Notes: generated from the letters alone by a model not told the origin. Shown: positions 22,974-32,566, counted from the stretch's first letter. The stretch: 40,766 nt of DNA from CAYYWV01 sp964475385 (GCA_964475385.1 CAYYWV010000007.1:1-40766), one strand, 5' to 3'. A program made the numbers and translations.

Positions 22974-23411
22974 ATGGCGGAACAGATCCACGGAACCTGC
23001 GTCGACCTCGACGGGTTCGGCGTGCTTTTGCGCGGCGCGCCGGGGAGCGGCAAGTCGGACCTCGCGCTTCGGCTGATCGACCGCGGGGCGCGTCTGGTCG
23101 CCGACGACCGGGTCGATCTCGCCCTCGAAGGGAACGCCGTGGTGGCGCGTGCGCCAGCGACGATCGCCGGCCGGATCGAGGTGCGCGGGCTTGGCATCGT
23201 CCGCCTCGAAGCGGTCGCCGAAACGCCGCTCGGTCTGGTCGTCGACCTGGTGGCGGCGGCCGAGGTCGCGCGCCTGCCCGAGCCCGCCACTTGCCGGCTT
23301 CTCGGGGTCGAAATCGGCTGCCTCCGCCTCGACCCCTTCGCCGCTTCGGCCGCGGCCAAGGTCCGACTTGCAGCTCGGGCGGCGAGACACGATATACTGG
23401 TCACGTCATGA
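22974..23411 (+). CDS. hprK: HPr kinase/phosphorylase, short alphaproteobacterial form
   Basis: A 145-residue protein equal to the C-terminal catalytic domain of Gram-positive HprK; the N-terminal domain is absent, as is known for alphaproteobacterial versions. Walker A GAPGSGKS is at 21-28, the LVADDRV aspartates (about 42-43) match the catalytic acidic site, and GRIEVRGLGIVRLE is the HprK signature. It would phosphorylate a serine of HPr, and HPr in this island keeps that serine. Its stop overlaps the rapZ start (ATGA). In rhizobia hprK usually follows the chvI-chvG two-component genes; here it follows ptsN directly. Confidence 0.94.
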   Translation: MAEQIHGTCVDLDGFGVLLRGAPGSGKSDLALRLIDRGARLVADDRVDLALEGNAVVARAPATIAGRIEVRGLGIVRLEAVAETPLGLVVDLVAAAEVARLPEPATCRLLGVEIGCLRLDPFAASAAAKVRLAARAARHDILVTS

Positions 23412-24325
23412 CGACCCGGCCATCAGCCCGCGGCGCGCCCGCGCCTCCCGAGAGCGCGGGCAGGACGCGCCCCCGTCTGGTCGTTCTCACGGGTATGTCG
23501 GGGGCAGGCAAGACCACGGTGCTCAAAGCGCTCGAGGACATGGGTTACGAGGCGGTCGACAACCTGCCGCTTTCGTTGCTCGACCCGATCGTGCACGCCC
23601 GCGCGAAGCCCGGCGACGCGCTCGCCATCGATATCGACGTGCGCAGCCGCGATTTTACGGTCAAGGCTTTCGAGGCCATGCTCGCGCCGCTGCGCGCGCG
23701 CGCCGACCACGATCTGCGGTTCGTGTTCGTCGACTGCGAGGACGAGGTGCTGCGCCGGCGCTACACCGAAACCCGGCGGCGCCATCCGCTGGCCGACGAC
23801 CGGCCGGTGATCGACGGCATCCGGCACGAGCGCGCGTTGATCGCGCGGCTGCGCGAGCGCGCGGACACCGTGATCGACACCACCGACTTCTCGGTCGCCG
23901 ACCTGCGTCGCGTGGTCAAGGCGGGGTTCGCGCTCGACGACCGGCCCGGCGTGCGCGTATTCGTGGTCTCGTTCTCGTACCGCGAAGGGCTGCCGCGCGA
24001 GGCCGATCTCGTTTTCGACGTTCGCTTTCTCGCCAACCCGCATTACGATTCGCGGCTGCGCCCGCTCACCGGGCTCGATGCGGCGGTCGGCGAGCACATC
24101 GCCGCCGACCCTGCTTTCACCCCTTTCATCAAAAGCCTAGAGCGAATGCTGGTGCCGCTTCTTCCCCATTTCGAGCGCGAAGGGAAAAGCTATCTCACCA
24201 TCGCGGTCGGCTGCACCGGCGGGCGGCACCGGTCGGTCTTCGTCGCCGAGCGGCTCGCTCGGCTACTTGAGGAGCACGGCCAGCGCGTCGCGGTCCGCCA
24301 CCGCGACCTCGACCATAGCCGTTAG
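23408..24325 (+). CDS. rapZ: RNase adapter / nucleotide-binding protein RapZ
   Basis: A 305-residue RapZ (YvcJ family) protein. In E. coli RapZ binds glucosamine-6-phosphate and the GlmZ small RNA and steers RNase E, setting glmS expression and so cell-envelope precursor supply. Visible: Walker A GMSGAGKTT (29-37), YEAVDNLPLSLL just after it, Walker B-like region FVFVDCEDEVLRRRYTETRR (contiguous family segment), and the C-terminal TIAVGCTGGRHRSVF segment, which forms the sugar-phosphate pocket. It starts four bases inside hprK (ATGA). The about 20-residue Pro-rich N-terminal extension is unusual but short. Whether a GlmZ-type RNA exists in this organism is unknown. Confidence 0.95.
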   Translation: MTTRPSARGAPAPPESAGRTRPRLVVLTGMSGAGKTTVLKALEDMGYEAVDNLPLSLLDPIVHARAKPGDALAIDIDVRSRDFTVKAFEAMLAPLRARADHDLRFVFVDCEDEVLRRRYTETRRRHPLADDRPVIDGIRHERALIARLRERADTVIDTTDFSVADLRRVVKAGFALDDRPGVRVFVVSFSYREGLPREADLVFDVRFLANPHYDSRLRPLTGLDAAVGEHIAADPAFTPFIKSLERMLVPLLPHFEREGKSYLTIAVGCTGGRHRSVFVAERLARLLEEHGQRVAVRHRDLDHSR

Positions 24326-24352
24326 CAAGGCCCGAGGGCCAAAAGGAGATTC

Positions 24353-24757
24353 ATGATCGGACTCGTCCTTGTGACCCACGGCAGGCTTGCCGAAGAGATG
24401 ATCGCCGCGACCGAGCACGTCGTCGGCCCCCAAACCAAGATGCGCGCCATCTGCATCGGCCCCGACGACGACATGGAGCAGCGGCGCGACGAAATTATGA
24501 AAGCGGTCGCCGACGTCGACGACGGCGCCGGGGTGATTTTGCTCACCGATATGTTCGGCGGCACGCCGTCGAACCTCGCGATCTCGATCATGGACCGCGC
24601 CAAGGTCGAGGTGATCGCAGGCGTCAACCTGCCCATGCTGATCAAGCTCGCGAGCGTGCGCGAGACCGCCGATCTCGCCTCGGCGGTCGCCGCCGCGCAA
24701 GAAGCGGGCCGCAAGTACATCAACGTGGCGAGCGCGCTTCTCGCGACCCAGAAATGA
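24353..24757 (+). CDS. PTS EIIA component, mannose/fructose family
   Basis: A 134-residue EIIA(Man)-type domain that accepts phosphate from HPr on H9 (LVTHGRLAEEM). GGTPSNLAIS and INLPML-type segments (here GVNLPMLIKL) are diagnostic of the family. In most alphaproteobacteria this protein stands alone without EIIB, EIIC or EIID and is thought to be regulatory; none of those is encoded here. A strong ribosome binding site (AAAAGGAGAT) lies just before the ATG, the best in the island, suggesting higher translation than its neighbours. Its stop overlaps the HPr start (ATGA). Confidence 0.93.
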   Translation: MIGLVLVTHGRLAEEMIAATEHVVGPQTKMRAICIGPDDDMEQRRDEIMKAVADVDDGAGVILLTDMFGGTPSNLAISIMDRAKVEVIAGVNLPMLIKLASVRETADLASAVAAAQEAGRKYINVASALLATQK

Positions 24758-25095
24758 CCCGGAACGCGAACGACTGCGCGCCGGCCCCGGAGGAGCGCCA
24801 AGAGGCGAACGGAACCGCGGACGCCGCGCCGCACCGGCGACGCGTCACGATCACAAACCAGCGCGGCCTGCACGCCCGCGCCGCGGCCAAGTTCGTCAAC
24901 GTCGCCGGCGGGTTCGAGGCCGACGTGACCGTGCGCAAGGACGGCGCCGAGGTCTCGGGCCAGTCGATCATGGGGCTGATGATGCTGGCCGCGGGTCCGG
25001 GCTGCGAGATCGAGATCGAAACCCAGGGCGCCCAGGCGGCGGAGGCGCTCGACGCGCTCGTCCGCCTCGTCGCCGCCAAGTTCGAGGAGCGCTGA
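24754..25095 (+). CDS. Phosphocarrier protein HPr (NPr-like)
   Basis: A 113-residue HPr. The catalytic histidine is H40 (NQRGLHARAAAKFV) and the regulatory serine is S71 (GQSIMGLMML), 31 residues apart as in B. subtilis HPr (15 and 46). So it can be phosphorylated by EI on His and by HprK on Ser. The protein carries an extra charged N-terminal tail of about 27 residues before the HPr fold begins (RRVTITNQRG), which most HPr proteins lack; an alternative internal start is not obvious, as there is no Met before the fold. It overlaps the EIIA gene by four bases and is followed four bases later by EI. Confidence 0.94.
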   Translation: MTRNANDCAPAPEERQEANGTADAAPHRRRVTITNQRGLHARAAAKFVNVAGGFEADVTVRKDGAEVSGQSIMGLMMLAAGPGCEIEIETQGAQAAEALDALVRLVAAKFEER

Positions 25096-25099
25096 AGGC

Positions 25100-26896
25100 A
25101 TGACCATCGACGAGCAGACGCGAACGGAGCGAGCGCCTCCCGAGCCCGGGGCCGAGATCCGGCTGAGCGGGCTCGGCGTCGCCGCAGGGGTCGCCATCGG
25201 TCCCGCCCACGTGGTCGATCCCGGCATCACCGACGTGCCCAAGCGCCGGATCGAAAAGACCGAGATCGCGGCCGAGCGCGCCCGTTTCGCCCGCGCCGTC
25301 GAGCGCGCCGCCGCCCAGGTCGAGAAGCTCCGCGCCAAGGCGAAGGCCCTTCCCGAAAGCGCGTCCGAAGAGCTCGGCTACCTGCTCGAAGCGCACCGCC
25401 AGATGCTCACCGATTCGCGGCTCGTGCGCGGCGTCGACCGCCACATCGCCGAGCGCTCGGTCAACGCCGAGGCCGCGCTCGCCGAGGAGATCAGCGCCAT
25501 CGCCCAGGCCTTCGAGGCGATGGAGGACGCCTATCTCGCGGGCCGCGCCCAGGACGTGCGCGACGTCGGCGCGCGTATCCTGCGCTGCCTGATGGAGGTG
25601 CCGTATCAGGCCTTCTCCGACCTCGCGCCCGGCAGCGTGATCATCGCCGAGGAGCTGACGCCGGCCGACACCGCGCTGATGGACCCGCAGCGGGTCGCCG
25701 GCTTCGCCACCGTCCTCGGCGGCGCCCAGGGCCATACCGCGATCATGGCGCGCTCGCTCGGCCTGCCGGCGGTGATCGGCGTCACCGGCCTGATGGGCGC
25801 GCTCAGCGCGGGCGACACGGTGATCATCGACGGCGGCAGCGGGCGGGTGATCGTCAACCCGACCGCGGCCACGCGCGCCCGTTACGAGACGCGCCGCGCC
25901 GAGATCGCCCGCCAGCAGCGCCGGCTCGCCCGGCTGCGCGACCTGCCGGCGGTGACCCGCGACGGGGTCGAGATCGCGCTCAAGGCCAATATCGAGCTGC
26001 CCAGCGAGATCGAAAGCGCGCTGGATGCGGGCGCCGACGGGATCGGGCTTTTGCGGACCGAGTTCATGTACATGAACCGCGAGGAACCCCCGAGCGAGGA
26101 CGAGCAATACGCCCTTCTGCGCGAGATCGTCGAGGGCATGGGCGGCCGCCCGGTGACCGTGCGCACCCTCGACGTGGGCTCGGACAAGCTCGCCTACTCG
26201 GTCGCCGGCCATATCCCCCACAGCGTGAACCCGGCGCTGGGCCTGCGCGCGATCCGACTCTCGCTCAAGGTGCGCCCGCTGCTCGACGCCCAGCTCGCCG
26301 CCATCCTGCGCGCCGGCGCCCACGGCCCCGTGCGCGTGCTGCTGCCCATGATCGGCACCCCGGCCGAGGTGCGCCGGGTGCGCGACGCTTTCGATTCGGT
26401 GGTGCGCAGTCTTCAGGCGCGACGGGTCAAGATCGCCGATCCCCTGCCGCCCCTCGGCGCGATGATCGAGGTGCCGGGCGCGGCGCTCGCCGCCGACAGC
26501 CTGGCCCGGGCTTGCGACTTCTTCTCGATCGGGACCAACGACCTCACCATGTACACGCTCGCCATCGACCGCGGCGACGAGCAGGTGGCGGCGCTTTACG
26601 ATCCGCTGCATCCGGCGGTCCTGCGCCTGATCCAGTTCGCGACCGAGGCCGCGCGGCGCGCGCGCATCCCGGTCAATCTGTGCGGCGAGGTCGCGGGCGA
26701 TCCGCGCTATACGCCGTTGCTCCTCGGGCTCGGAATTCGCGAGCTTTCGATGTCGGCGCACAGCATCGCGCTCGTCAAGCAGCGGATTCGCGGGCTCGCC
26801 ATGACCGAGGCCGAACGCCGCGCCCGCGTCATCATGGAGCAGACCGACAGCGGCGTGATCGCCGCGCTCCTCGACGACTTCAACGCGGTCGTCTAG
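25100..26896 (+). CDS. ptsI: PEP-protein phosphotransferase, enzyme I
   Basis: A 598-residue enzyme I that autophosphorylates from PEP and passes phosphate to HPr. The phosphohistidine is H212 in GGAQGHTAIMARSLGLPAVIG (family block). The PEP-binding barrel has DGIGLLRTEFMYMNR, FSIGTNDLTMYTLAIDRGDE (contiguous) and the active-site C528 in NLCGEVAGD. The length corresponds to PtsI; there is no N-terminal GAF domain, so it is not the nitrogen-type PtsP. It closes the PTS gene run. Phosphate would flow EI to HPr to EIIA(Ntr) and EIIA(Man), with no permease in the window. Confidence 0.95.
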   Translation: MTIDEQTRTERAPPEPGAEIRLSGLGVAAGVAIGPAHVVDPGITDVPKRRIEKTEIAAERARFARAVERAAAQVEKLRAKAKALPESASEELGYLLEAHRQMLTDSRLVRGVDRHIAERSVNAEAALAEEISAIAQAFEAMEDAYLAGRAQDVRDVGARILRCLMEVPYQAFSDLAPGSVIIAEELTPADTALMDPQRVAGFATVLGGAQGHTAIMARSLGLPAVIGVTGLMGALSAGDTVIIDGGSGRVIVNPTAATRARYETRRAEIARQQRRLARLRDLPAVTRDGVEIALKANIELPSEIESALDAGADGIGLLRTEFMYMNREEPPSEDEQYALLREIVEGMGGRPVTVRTLDVGSDKLAYSVAGHIPHSVNPALGLRAIRLSLKVRPLLDAQLAAILRAGAHGPVRVLLPMIGTPAEVRRVRDAFDSVVRSLQARRVKIADPLPPLGAMIEVPGAALAADSLARACDFFSIGTNDLTMYTLAIDRGDEQVAALYDPLHPAVLRLIQFATEAARRARIPVNLCGEVAGDPRYTPLLLGLGIRELSMSAHSIALVKQRIRGLAMTEAERRARVIMEQTDSGVIAALLDDFNAVV

Positions 26897-26950
26897 GGCG
26901 TCTCCACGCTCATGGAATCGCGCCGGACCGGCTCCCGCCCGCGCGAGCGC

Positions 26951-26978
26951 TGGACAGGGCGCGGCAAATCCCTATAGT
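26951..26978 (+). promoter_or_regulatory. Sigma-70 promoter for ahcY
   Basis: TGGACA (26951-26956), 16 bases, TATAGT (26973-26978); each hexamer matches at 5 of 6 positions. The start near 26985 leaves a 77-base GC-rich leader containing a GGCGC/GCGCC stem. The leader does not match the SAH riboswitch consensus as I know it. Confidence 0.6.
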
Positions 26979-27061
26979 TCGGCGGCGCAAGGCCTTTTCG
27001 CGCCCCGCGCGAGGCCCTTGGAGGCCGCCCGGGAGCCGACGCGACGATCCAGAGGACGACG

Positions 27062-28357
<1,296 letters not shown>

Positions 28358-28375
28358 CCGGCGGCCGCCCGCCGG
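28358..28375 (+). terminator. Hairpin after ahcY
   Basis: A perfect 7-bp stem CCGGCGG/CCGCCGG with a four-base loop directly follows the ahcY stop codon. The following bases (ATCGCTCTTTCTCC) are T-rich but not a T-run, so termination is plausible and unproven. Confidence 0.45.
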
Positions 28376-28429
28376 ATCGCTCTTTCTCCGGTAGTGCGGG
28401 CGAGCGAGTTCGGGTACAACAGGCCAACC

Positions 28430-30886
28430 GTGGCCGGACACCGACAGACTGGATCGACGGCCGGCGCGTCGTTCTGGGGGCTGATCGCCGCCGTCACCGG
28501 CGCGCTCGCCGCCGCAGCTTACGTCGCCGCGACCGGCGCCATCGCCGGGGTTTCGGCGCTTGCGCTGCTCGCCGGGGCGGGGCTTGCGGTCGGCATCGGC
28601 TCGGCGCTTCAGATCCACCGCCGGGCGCGCGAGATCGACGCTGCGGTGCGCGCCCGCAAAGCGGCCGAATCCCTGCTCGGCAGCGTTCCCGGCGCTTATC
28701 TTCTCCTTTCCGACGACGGCGCGAATGCCCGGGCTTCCATCGGGCTTGGCGCGCTTCTCGGCGTGGTCGACCCCGCGCCCGACCTCGATACCCTCAGGCG
28801 GGCCTTGGACGACGACGGCGCGCGCCGGCTCGACGAGGCGCTTGCGGCGCTGCGCCGCGACGGCGCACCCTTCTCTTTGCGCCTGCGCGGGGCCGACGGA
28901 CGGCGCTGTTTCGAGATCGAGGGGCGCCGCCTCGCCCATGCGACCGACGGCATGACCGTGGTTCTGTGGCTGCGCGACGACACCGAAACCGCGAGCGCCG
29001 CCGACGCGTTGCAAGCCCGTTGCGCCGCGCTCCAGGCCGCGCTCGACAGCCTGCCGCTGCCGGTTTGGCGACGCGGCCCCGACCTCGCGCTCGCCTACTG
29101 CAACCGCGCTTACGCCGAAATCGTCGAAGCGACGCCCGAGGAAGCAATCGCCGCGCCCGGGATCGAACTGGTCGGCGAGCGCGACCGCTTGTGGGCCATC
29201 GAGCTCGCCCGCCGGGCGCGCGACGAGGGTCGGCCTCAAAACGAGCCCCACCATCTCGTGGTCGGCGGCGCGCGACGCCTATTCTCGATTGCGGAAGCGC
29301 CGCTTAGCGGCGGCACGCTGGGGGTCGCCTGGGACATCACCGAGCTCGAAGAGGTCTCGCGCGAGCGCGACCGCCATATCGCCGCCCATGACGAGGTGCT
29401 CGAGAAGCTGGCGACCGCGATCGCCATCTACGACGCCGACAAACGGCTGACGTTCTTCAACAGCGCCTATGTCAGGCTCTGGGGGTTCGACGCCGACTGG
29501 CTCGCCTCGGGGCCGAGTTACGCCGAGATCCTCGAAGCGCTGCGCGCCAAGCGCCGCCTGCCCGAAGTGCCCGACTTCCCCGCCTTCCGGCGGCGGCGGG
29601 AATCGATGTTCACCGATCTGATCGAGGCCCGCGAAGAGCTTCTTCATTTGCCCGACGAGCGCACGCTGCGCATGGTTGTGACGCCGCATCCCTTCGGCGG
29701 GCTTCTGTTCACCTTCGAGGACGTGACCGACGCCATCGCGCTCGAGCGCTCGTTCAACACCCTCGTCGCCGTCCAGCGCGCGACCCTCGACAACCTGTAC
29801 GAAGGCGTCGCCGTGTTCGGCACCGACGGCCGACTTAAGCTATACAATCCGGAATTCGCGCGCCTCTGGGGGCTCGACGCGGACGATCTCGCCGACCAGC
29901 CCCATATTTCCGAGATCGTCGAGAAGACCCGCTCCTATTACGACGACGGCGGCGACTGGGAGACGTTCAAAGCCCAGATCATCGCTTGCACCAACGAGCG
30001 CGAGGTCCGCTTCGAGCGGCTCGACCGCCGCGATCGCACGATTCTGCACTGGGCGAGCGTGCCGCTCCCCGACGGCGCCACGCTGATGACTTACCTCGAT
30101 GTGACCGACAGCGTTCGCGTCGAGCGCGCCCTGCGCGAACGCGCCGAGGCGGTCGAAGCCGCCGACCGGCTCAAGTCCGAGTTCATCGCCAACGTGTCTT
30201 ACGAGCTGCGCACGCCGCTGACCTCGATCATCGGTTTCGGCCAGCTTCTCGCCAGCGGCGTCTACGGCGCGCTCGCCAAACGGCAACGCGACTGCATCGA
30301 CGACATCCTGAACTCGTCGCAGCAGCTTCGCCATCTCATCGACAACATTCTCGATCTCGCGCTGATCGAAGCCGGCGAGATCCGCCTTGATCTCGCGACC
30401 TTCGAGCTCAAGACCGCGCTCGCCGAAACCGTCCGGCTCGTCGAGCGCCATGCCCGCGCCAAGGAGATTGCGCTGACTCTCGACTGCGCCGACGATATTG
30501 GCCCAATCACCGCCGATTCCAAACGGATCAAACAGACCGTCTTTCAATTGCTGACCAACGCGATCAAGTTCTCGGATATCGGCGGCAGGGTCGCGCTCGC
30601 CGCCCGTCGCGACGGCGATTCGGCGATCATCTCGGTGGCCGATTCAGGAGCCGGCATCGCGCCCGAAGATCAAGAACGCGTGTTCGAACGGTTCTGGCGC
30701 GGCGGCGATAGCGGGGCTTACGGTCCCGGGCTCGGGCTCGCGCTCGTCAAATCCTTCGTCGAAATGCATGGCGGCGAGGTCGGGATCGAATCGAGCCAAG
30801 GCCAGGGCACGCGGGTCATCGTCCGCTTGCCGATCTCTCCCGCAACCCCGCTCGCCCGCGCGGCGCGGAGCGGCAGGGCCGGTTAA
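28430..30886 (+). CDS. Membrane PAS sensor kinase with Tyr in place of the H-box His
   Basis: An 818-residue protein from GTG 28430; a GTG at 28394 is an alternative. Residues about 12-58 hold two hydrophobic segments. Four PAS-like regions follow (about 75-180, 210-310, 325-440 and 450-560; clearest are TAIAIYDADKRLTFFNSAYV and GVAVFGTDGRLKLYNPEFARL in part). The dimerisation helix reads NVSYELRTPLTSIIGF: the position that should be the phosphoacceptor histidine is Tyr591 (codon TAC at 30200-30202). The ATPase domain looks intact: N-box QLLTNAIKFSD, G1 VADSGAGIAPED, F-box FERFWRG and G2 GPGLGLALVKS. So it can probably bind ATP but not phosphorylate itself in the normal way. I recall similar proteins next to tsaE/addB in other alphaproteobacteria, so this may be a conserved feature. 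Confidence 0.9.
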   Translation: MAGHRQTGSTAGASFWGLIAAVTGALAAAAYVAATGAIAGVSALALLAGAGLAVGIGSALQIHRRAREIDAAVRARKAAESLLGSVPGAYLLLSDDGANARASIGLGALLGVVDPAPDLDTLRRALDDDGARRLDEALAALRRDGAPFSLRLRGADGRRCFEIEGRRLAHATDGMTVVLWLRDDTETASAADALQARCAALQAALDSLPLPVWRRGPDLALAYCNRAYAEIVEATPEEAIAAPGIELVGERDRLWAIELARRARDEGRPQNEPHHLVVGGARRLFSIAEAPLSGGTLGVAWDITELEEVSRERDRHIAAHDEVLEKLATAIAIYDADKRLTFFNSAYVRLWGFDADWLASGPSYAEILEALRAKRRLPEVPDFPAFRRRRESMFTDLIEAREELLHLPDERTLRMVVTPHPFGGLLFTFEDVTDAIALERSFNTLVAVQRATLDNLYEGVAVFGTDGRLKLYNPEFARLWGLDADDLADQPHISEIVEKTRSYYDDGGDWETFKAQIIACTNEREVRFERLDRRDRTILHWASVPLPDGATLMTYLDVTDSVRVERALRERAEAVEAADRLKSEFIANVSYELRTPLTSIIGFGQLLASGVYGALAKRQRDCIDDILNSSQQLRHLIDNILDLALIEAGEIRLDLATFELKTALAETVRLVERHARAKEIALTLDCADDIGPITADSKRIKQTVFQLLTNAIKFSDIGGRVALAARRDGDSAIISVADSGAGIAPEDQERVFERFWRGGDSGAYGPGLGLALVKSFVEMHGGEVGIESSQGQGTRVIVRLPISPATPLARAARSGRAG

Positions 30887-30901
30887 GAACGGCCAAGATT
30901 T

Positions 30902-31939
30902 TTACCGCGCGTCGCCTTCGGGAACGACGGGAATGCCCTTGGTGGTCGAGTACTCGAAGTGAAGCGCCCGGTCGGGATAGACCAGCGGATAGATCGCGTG
31001 CGCCGCCATCGCGGCTTCCGCAAAGCCCGAAAGGATCAGCTTGAGCTTGCCCGGATAGGTCACGATGTCGCCGACCGCGAAGACGCCGGGCGCGCTGGTC
31101 TGGCTGGTCGCCGGGTCAATCACGATATGCTTGCGTTCGAGCGCAAGGCCCCAGTCGGCGATCGGCCCGAGCTCCATGGCGAGCCCGAAGAAGGGGAGAA
31201 GCGCGTCGGCCTCGAGCCGGCGCTCGGTCCCTTTGAAATCGCGCACGATCACCGCGGCGAGCCGCCCGTCCGTCCCTTCGAGCCCGGCGAGCTGGAAGGG
31301 GACCACGAGCTCGACCCGGCCGGTCTCGGCGAGCGCGCGCAGACGCGCGACGCTTTCGGGCGCGCCCCGGAACTTGTCCCGGCGGTGGACGACCGCGACC
31401 CGGTCCGCGACCTCGGCGAGCGACAGCGCCCAATCGACCGCCGAATCGCCGCCGCCCGCGATCACCACGCGCTTGCCGCGGAAATCCTCGCGGCGGCGGA
31501 CCATGTAAAAGACGCTCCGGCCTTCGTAATCTTCGATCCCCGGCAGCGGCGGACGGTGCGGACCGAAGGCCCCGCAGCCGGCGGCGACGATGACCGCCCG
31601 ACAGTCGATCGCCGTTCCTTTCGAGGTCTCGACCCGAAAGCCGCCGCCCGCGCGCGGACGAAGCGCCACCACCTGCTGGCCGAGATGGTAGACCGGCGCG
31701 AAGGGAGCCGCCTGCTCGGCGAGGCGGTCGATCAGCGCGCGCGCCTCGATCCGCGGATAGCCCGGGATATCGTAGATCGGCTTCTCGGGGTAAAGCGCCG
31801 TGCACTGCCCGCCGATCTCGTCGAGCGCGTCGACCACATGGCAGCGCATCCGCAACATGCCGGCCTCGAAGATCGCGAACAGGCCGACCGGCCCGGCGCC
31901 GACGATGACGATATCGGTTTCGTGCTCGGTGCGCGACAT
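30902..31939 (-). CDS. Ferredoxin-NADP reductase, thioredoxin-reductase-like type
   Basis: A 345-residue FAD/NAD(P)H flavoprotein. The FAD motif GAGPVG is at 14-19, GGQCTALYPEKPIYDIPGYP (family block) follows, the NADPH motif GGGDSAVDWAL is near residue 165, and the second FAD contact is FAVGDIVTYPGKLKLI. The redox-active CxxC of true thioredoxin reductase is missing, which together with the GGQCxALYPEKxIYDIP block defines the TrxR-like ferredoxin/flavodoxin-NADP reductases found in Bacillus, Chlorobium and alphaproteobacteria. It exchanges electrons between NADPH and ferredoxin. AAAGGGA precedes the ATG at 31939. It is on the opposite strand to its neighbours and converges with the kinase gene, 15 bases between the stops. 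Confidence 0.94.
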   Translation of the reverse strand: MSRTEHETDIVIVGAGPVGLFAIFEAGMLRMRCHVVDALDEIGGQCTALYPEKPIYDIPGYPRIEARALIDRLAEQAAPFAPVYHLGQQVVALRPRAGGGFRVETSKGTAIDCRAVIVAAGCGAFGPHRPPLPGIEDYEGRSVFYMVRRREDFRGKRVVIAGGGDSAVDWALSLAEVADRVAVVHRRDKFRGAPESVARLRALAETGRVELVVPFQLAGLEGTDGRLAAVIVRDFKGTERRLEADALLPFFGLAMELGPIADWGLALERKHIVIDPATSQTSAPGVFAVGDIVTYPGKLKLILSGFAEAAMAAHAIYPLVYPDRALHFEYSTTKGIPVVPEGDAR

Positions 31940-32071
31940 GGCGATCCCTTTCCCGTAATGCGCCGCCCGCCCCGCCGCCGGCGGCAGGGCCTAAAATGGG
32001 GCCGGGCCGCGGCCTGCGCAAGCCCGTCGTAAGCGATTCCACACGCCGTCAAAAGGCTTTAAAACGAAACC

Positions 32072-32566
32072 ATGCCCGCCGCGATTCCCACCCGGACGAT
32101 AGAGATCGCGCTTCCCAATCGCGACGCCACCAGAAGGCTCGCGGCGCGGCTCGCGCCGCTTCTCGCCGCGGGCGACGTGGTCGCGCTCTGGGGCGGGCTG
32201 GGGGCGGGCAAGACCGCGTTCGCGCGCGATCTGATCGCCGCCCGGGCGGGCGCGGCCCGCGAGGTGCCGAGCCCCACCTTCACCCTCGTCCAGACTTACG
32301 AGCTCGACGCCCTTACGATCTGGCATTTCGACCTTTACCGGATCGAGCGCCCCGAAGAGACGATCGAGCTCGGCTTCGAGGACGCGCTCGCCGAAGGCGC
32401 GGCGCTGATCGAATGGCCCGACCGGCTGGGCGAGCTTCTGCCCGCCGAGCGGCTCGATATCGCGCTCGCGCAAGGGCCGGCGCCCGAGGCCCGCATCGCG
32501 CGCGTCACAGGCCGCGGCGCTTGGGCCGCGCGGCTCGATGCGCTGGCGCAAGAGGCCGATGACTGA
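32072..32566 (+). CDS. tsaE: tRNA t6A biosynthesis ATPase TsaE
   Basis: A 164-residue ATPase that, with TsaB and TsaD, cycles the complex adding threonylcarbamoyl to A37 of ANN-decoding tRNAs. Walker A GGLGAGKT is at 41-48; PSPTFTLVQTYE and WHFDLYRIERPEE are TsaE signatures, and FEDALAEGAALIEWPDRLGE follows as usual. The family is normally about 150 residues. The ATG lies 132 bases from the divergent reductase gene; a TTTAAA at 32058-32063 could be a -10 that would make the message almost leaderless. Its end overlaps amgK by eight bases. Confidence 0.95.
   Translation: MPAAIPTRTIEIALPNRDATRRLAARLAPLLAAGDVVALWGGLGAGKTAFARDLIAARAGAAREVPSPTFTLVQTYELDALTIWHFDLYRIERPEETIELGFEDALAEGAALIEWPDRLGELLPAERLDIALAQGPAPEARIARVTGRGAWAARLDALAQEADD

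Noticed and set aside
26897..27061. SAH riboswitch before ahcY
   Set aside because: The expected conserved core segments could not be matched in the leader.
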